From: Saccharomonospora viridis DSM 43017
Lineage (GTDB): Bacteria; Actinomycetota; Actinomycetes; Mycobacteriales; Pseudonocardiaceae
Assembly: GCF_000023865.1 (NCBI RefSeq)
Contig: NC_013159.1
Coordinates: forward strand, 2,010,001-2,074,000
Direction of reading: 5' to 3'
DNA length: 64,000 nt
Both the position numbers and the translations under genes were made by a program. Each line of letters begins with the position of its first letter. Within the stretch, counting starts at the first letter, position 1. Shown here in pieces: positions 62,415 to 64,000 of this stretch. Under the pieces are notes generated by a model. It was not told where the DNA came from and ran no database searches. It saw only the letters and a list, made by a program, of their open reading frames with translations.

Positions 62415-62815
62415 GGCTGCCGCGGACCTCGTCCAAGTCGAACCTTGTGGTGCGTCGGAAGTTCGACCAGTCCCGGACGAGGCGGTGGCACGGCGGCCAG
62501 TCGAAGGAGTCGGCGCATCCGATACGGGGGCCTCCGTCACCTGGCCGGGTTCGCGCTGACCCGCTCGGCCGTGATGCCGGTGGCGCAGTCCATGCCACGT
62601 GTTCGACAGTCGTGCGACGGTGTTGTGGCCCGCGCTGGGACGACACAGCGCGTCGGTGTTACGGCGGGGTCGCCCCCTTGCACGGCGGGGTGGACTTCTC
62701 AGTCTTCTCAGCGTGTTTTCAGCGTGTTTTCCGCTGACGGGAGGTGGCCGGTACCCGGTGTCGTGTCGTGCTGCGCGACACTGGGCCGGTGACCGAGCAG
62801 CACAAGGACACCGCG
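62415..62815. other. Gene-free stretch with an 11-bp tandem duplication
   Basis: CAGCGTGTTTT is present twice head to tail at 62709-62730, upstream of the coiled-coil gene, following two overlapping copies of a TCTTCTCAG-like sequence. No gene is supported. Confidence 0.45.
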
Positions 62816-63877
62816 ATGGTTTCGAACGGCGACACGACGGGCGTGTGCGCGTTGGACGGATGTGACAATCCGCTTCCCCCGCCCGCCGTGGACTCCAGCG
62901 GACGACGCAAGGGCGGACGGCCGTCGTCGTACTGCTGTAAGGCTCACGCCGATGCTGCCTCCCGACAGCGGCGTGCCGCGCGAACGGCCGCCGTGGTCGA
63001 TCCTCTGGTGGAGGTACGTCGCGCAGCCGAGGCGTTCGAGGCGACGTCCGCTCCTTTGCTGACGGCGTTGCACGACATGGCGCAGCGGCTCAGCGCCGCG
63101 GAGGAGCAGGCGATCGCGCAGGTACGCCAGTCCGAGGAGCAGGCCGCCGCCGCCCACGCCGAGGCCGAGCGGGCGCAGCGACGTGCTGAGCAGGCGGAAC
63201 GTGACCGCGACCGGGCGCTCGCCCAGGCTCGCGAGGACCGGTCCTTGCGCGAACAGGCGGAACAAGCCGCCCAACACGTCCGGGCCGAAGCCGAGGCCGT
63301 GAAGAACCAGGCCTGGGCCGCGGTCGCCGAACACGAACGCGCACGGGGAGCGGCGGAATCAGCGGCGGCCGCTGCCACGCAGGCCGGTGAGGAGATGGCC
63401 GCTGAACTCCACCGTCACCGCCAGGACCTGGCCGCGGTGCAGGCCGAGCGCGACGAACTGGCCCGGCAGCTGACGGACACACGGACCGAACTGCACAACC
63501 TCACCGCAGACCACGCACGGCTCGGCGAACGACTCGATGCCACCACCACCGAGCTCGACAGGACGCGCGAGGAGTTGACGACCACCCGAGCCGACCTCGC
63601 CGCGGTGCGTCGGGAGAACACCGACCTGCGAGCGACTCTCGAGAAACTTCGCGAGGAGCTCGCCACCGAACGCGCGGCGCGCACTGTGGCTGAGACCAAA
63701 GCCACAGCGGCGGAAGCCGCGGTGGCCGACAAGGACACCAGGCTGGCGGATCTCGCCGAGCAGCTACGACAGGCCCATGCGCGAGTCGACGTGCTTCTCG
63801 CCACACGGGACACCGGGTCCCACCGGGCTGAGGGCGGCGATCGTGACGGTCGGGTCACCGACTCCGCAGCGCCGTGA
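62816..63877 (+). CDS. Coiled-coil protein with N-terminal Cys/His motif
   Basis: The 353-residue protein has a short N-terminal Cys-rich module at about residues 10-55 (CALDGCDNPLP, then RPSSYCCKAHADAASRQRR), which could bind zinc and DNA like plasmid and mobile-element regulators. From residue 60 to 335 there is one long coiled coil, rich in Ala, Glu and Arg, including LARQLTDTRTELHNLTADHARLGERL. The overall design resembles KfrA-type DNA-binding coiled-coil proteins. AAGGA seven bases before ATG 62816 selects this start; GTG 62789 is an alternative. Confidence 0.7.
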   Translation: MVSNGDTTGVCALDGCDNPLPPPAVDSSGRRKGGRPSSYCCKAHADAASRQRRAARTAAVVDPLVEVRRAAEAFEATSAPLLTALHDMAQRLSAAEEQAIAQVRQSEEQAAAAHAEAERAQRRAEQAERDRDRALAQAREDRSLREQAEQAAQHVRAEAEAVKNQAWAAVAEHERARGAAESAAAAATQAGEEMAAELHRHRQDLAAVQAERDELARQLTDTRTELHNLTADHARLGERLDATTTELDRTREELTTTRADLAAVRRENTDLRATLEKLREELATERAARTVAETKATAAEAAVADKDTRLADLAEQLRQAHARVDVLLATRDTGSHRAEGGDRDGRVTDSAAP

Positions 63878-64000
63878 GGACGTCGGATATCCCCGCTCTG
63901 CCTTTCCTTGCCCTGCCTGAACAGCGATAACGGCTGACCGGGGGCGCAAGACCACGCCTGTGCCGGGTGCGTGTCGACCGGTCCGGACAGTGACTCCATT
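63878..64000. other. Window end without a recognised gene
   Basis: The last 123 bases hold no supported feature; the downstream gene, if any, starts beyond the window. Confidence 0.3.

Overview
The window is high-GC DNA with strong G/C bias at third codon positions, GTG and TTG starts, leaderless-type promoters, two F420-type oxidoreductase families and many MarR/TetR/PaaX/LuxR regulators. It reads as the chromosome of a filamentous actinomycete, most likely Pseudonocardiaceae (Saccharomonospora/Amycolatopsis-like); the family assignment is inference. I found no rRNA, tRNA, CRISPR array, replication origin or intact insertion sequence.

Layout. 1-9.8 kb: catabolic block: homogentisate dioxygenase (cut by the window edge), a divergent winged-helix/GAF regulator, a 3-ketoacid CoA-transferase pair, an SCP-x thiolase, a MarR regulator, a metallo-beta-lactamase-fold protein, an MhpA-like flavin hydroxylase, and an F420-type LLM oxidoreductase. 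Homogentisate cleavage ends in fumarate plus acetoacetate, so the CoA-transferase and thiolase could finish tyrosine catabolism; a role in the 3-oxoadipate branch is the alternative. 10-12.1 kb: MFS exporter and TetR regulator sharing one operator sequence. 12.2-16.7 kb: second MBL protein, HbpS/GlcG-like protein, and a soluble molybdopterin oxidoreductase with a small helical partner. 16.8-22.6 kb: PaaX regulator, MHS-family symporter, PLP-dependent sulphur-amino-acid lyase, an EamA remnant and a lipoprotein. 22.8-28.5 kb: aldo/keto reductase, DUF2267-PCD protein, TetR/flavin monooxygenase pair with twin operators, and a lone tyrosine recombinase.

28.8-34.2 kb holds a three-subunit membrane formate dehydrogenase. 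Its catalytic subunit is split by an in-frame TGA that is almost certainly selenocysteine, because a canonical bacterial SECIS hairpin with a GGUCU loop follows it. 35.3-41.6 kb is a catechol/benzoate block: catC, catA, a catB lacking its 5' end, directly abutting the 3' end of benC, fused through a repeat-bearing linker to benD, then a BenR-like LAL regulator. The junction looks like a deletion that removed the catB start, benA, benB and most of benC (or a misassembly). 41.9-48.9 kb: small accessory genes (VOC proteins, Imm5-like protein, TetR regulators, Ddn-like reductase, isoaspartyl-methyltransferase-like protein, YciI). 48.9-52.2 kb is gene-poor with one decayed gene. 53.4-57.5 kb encodes a large DUF1906 glycoside-hydrolase-like protein followed by a membrane protein, a Tat-exported M15-like protein and a lipoprotein: a candidate envelope system. 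58-64 kb: an MFS transporter, a frameshifted membrane protein, a cytochrome P450 and a Cys-motif coiled-coil protein.
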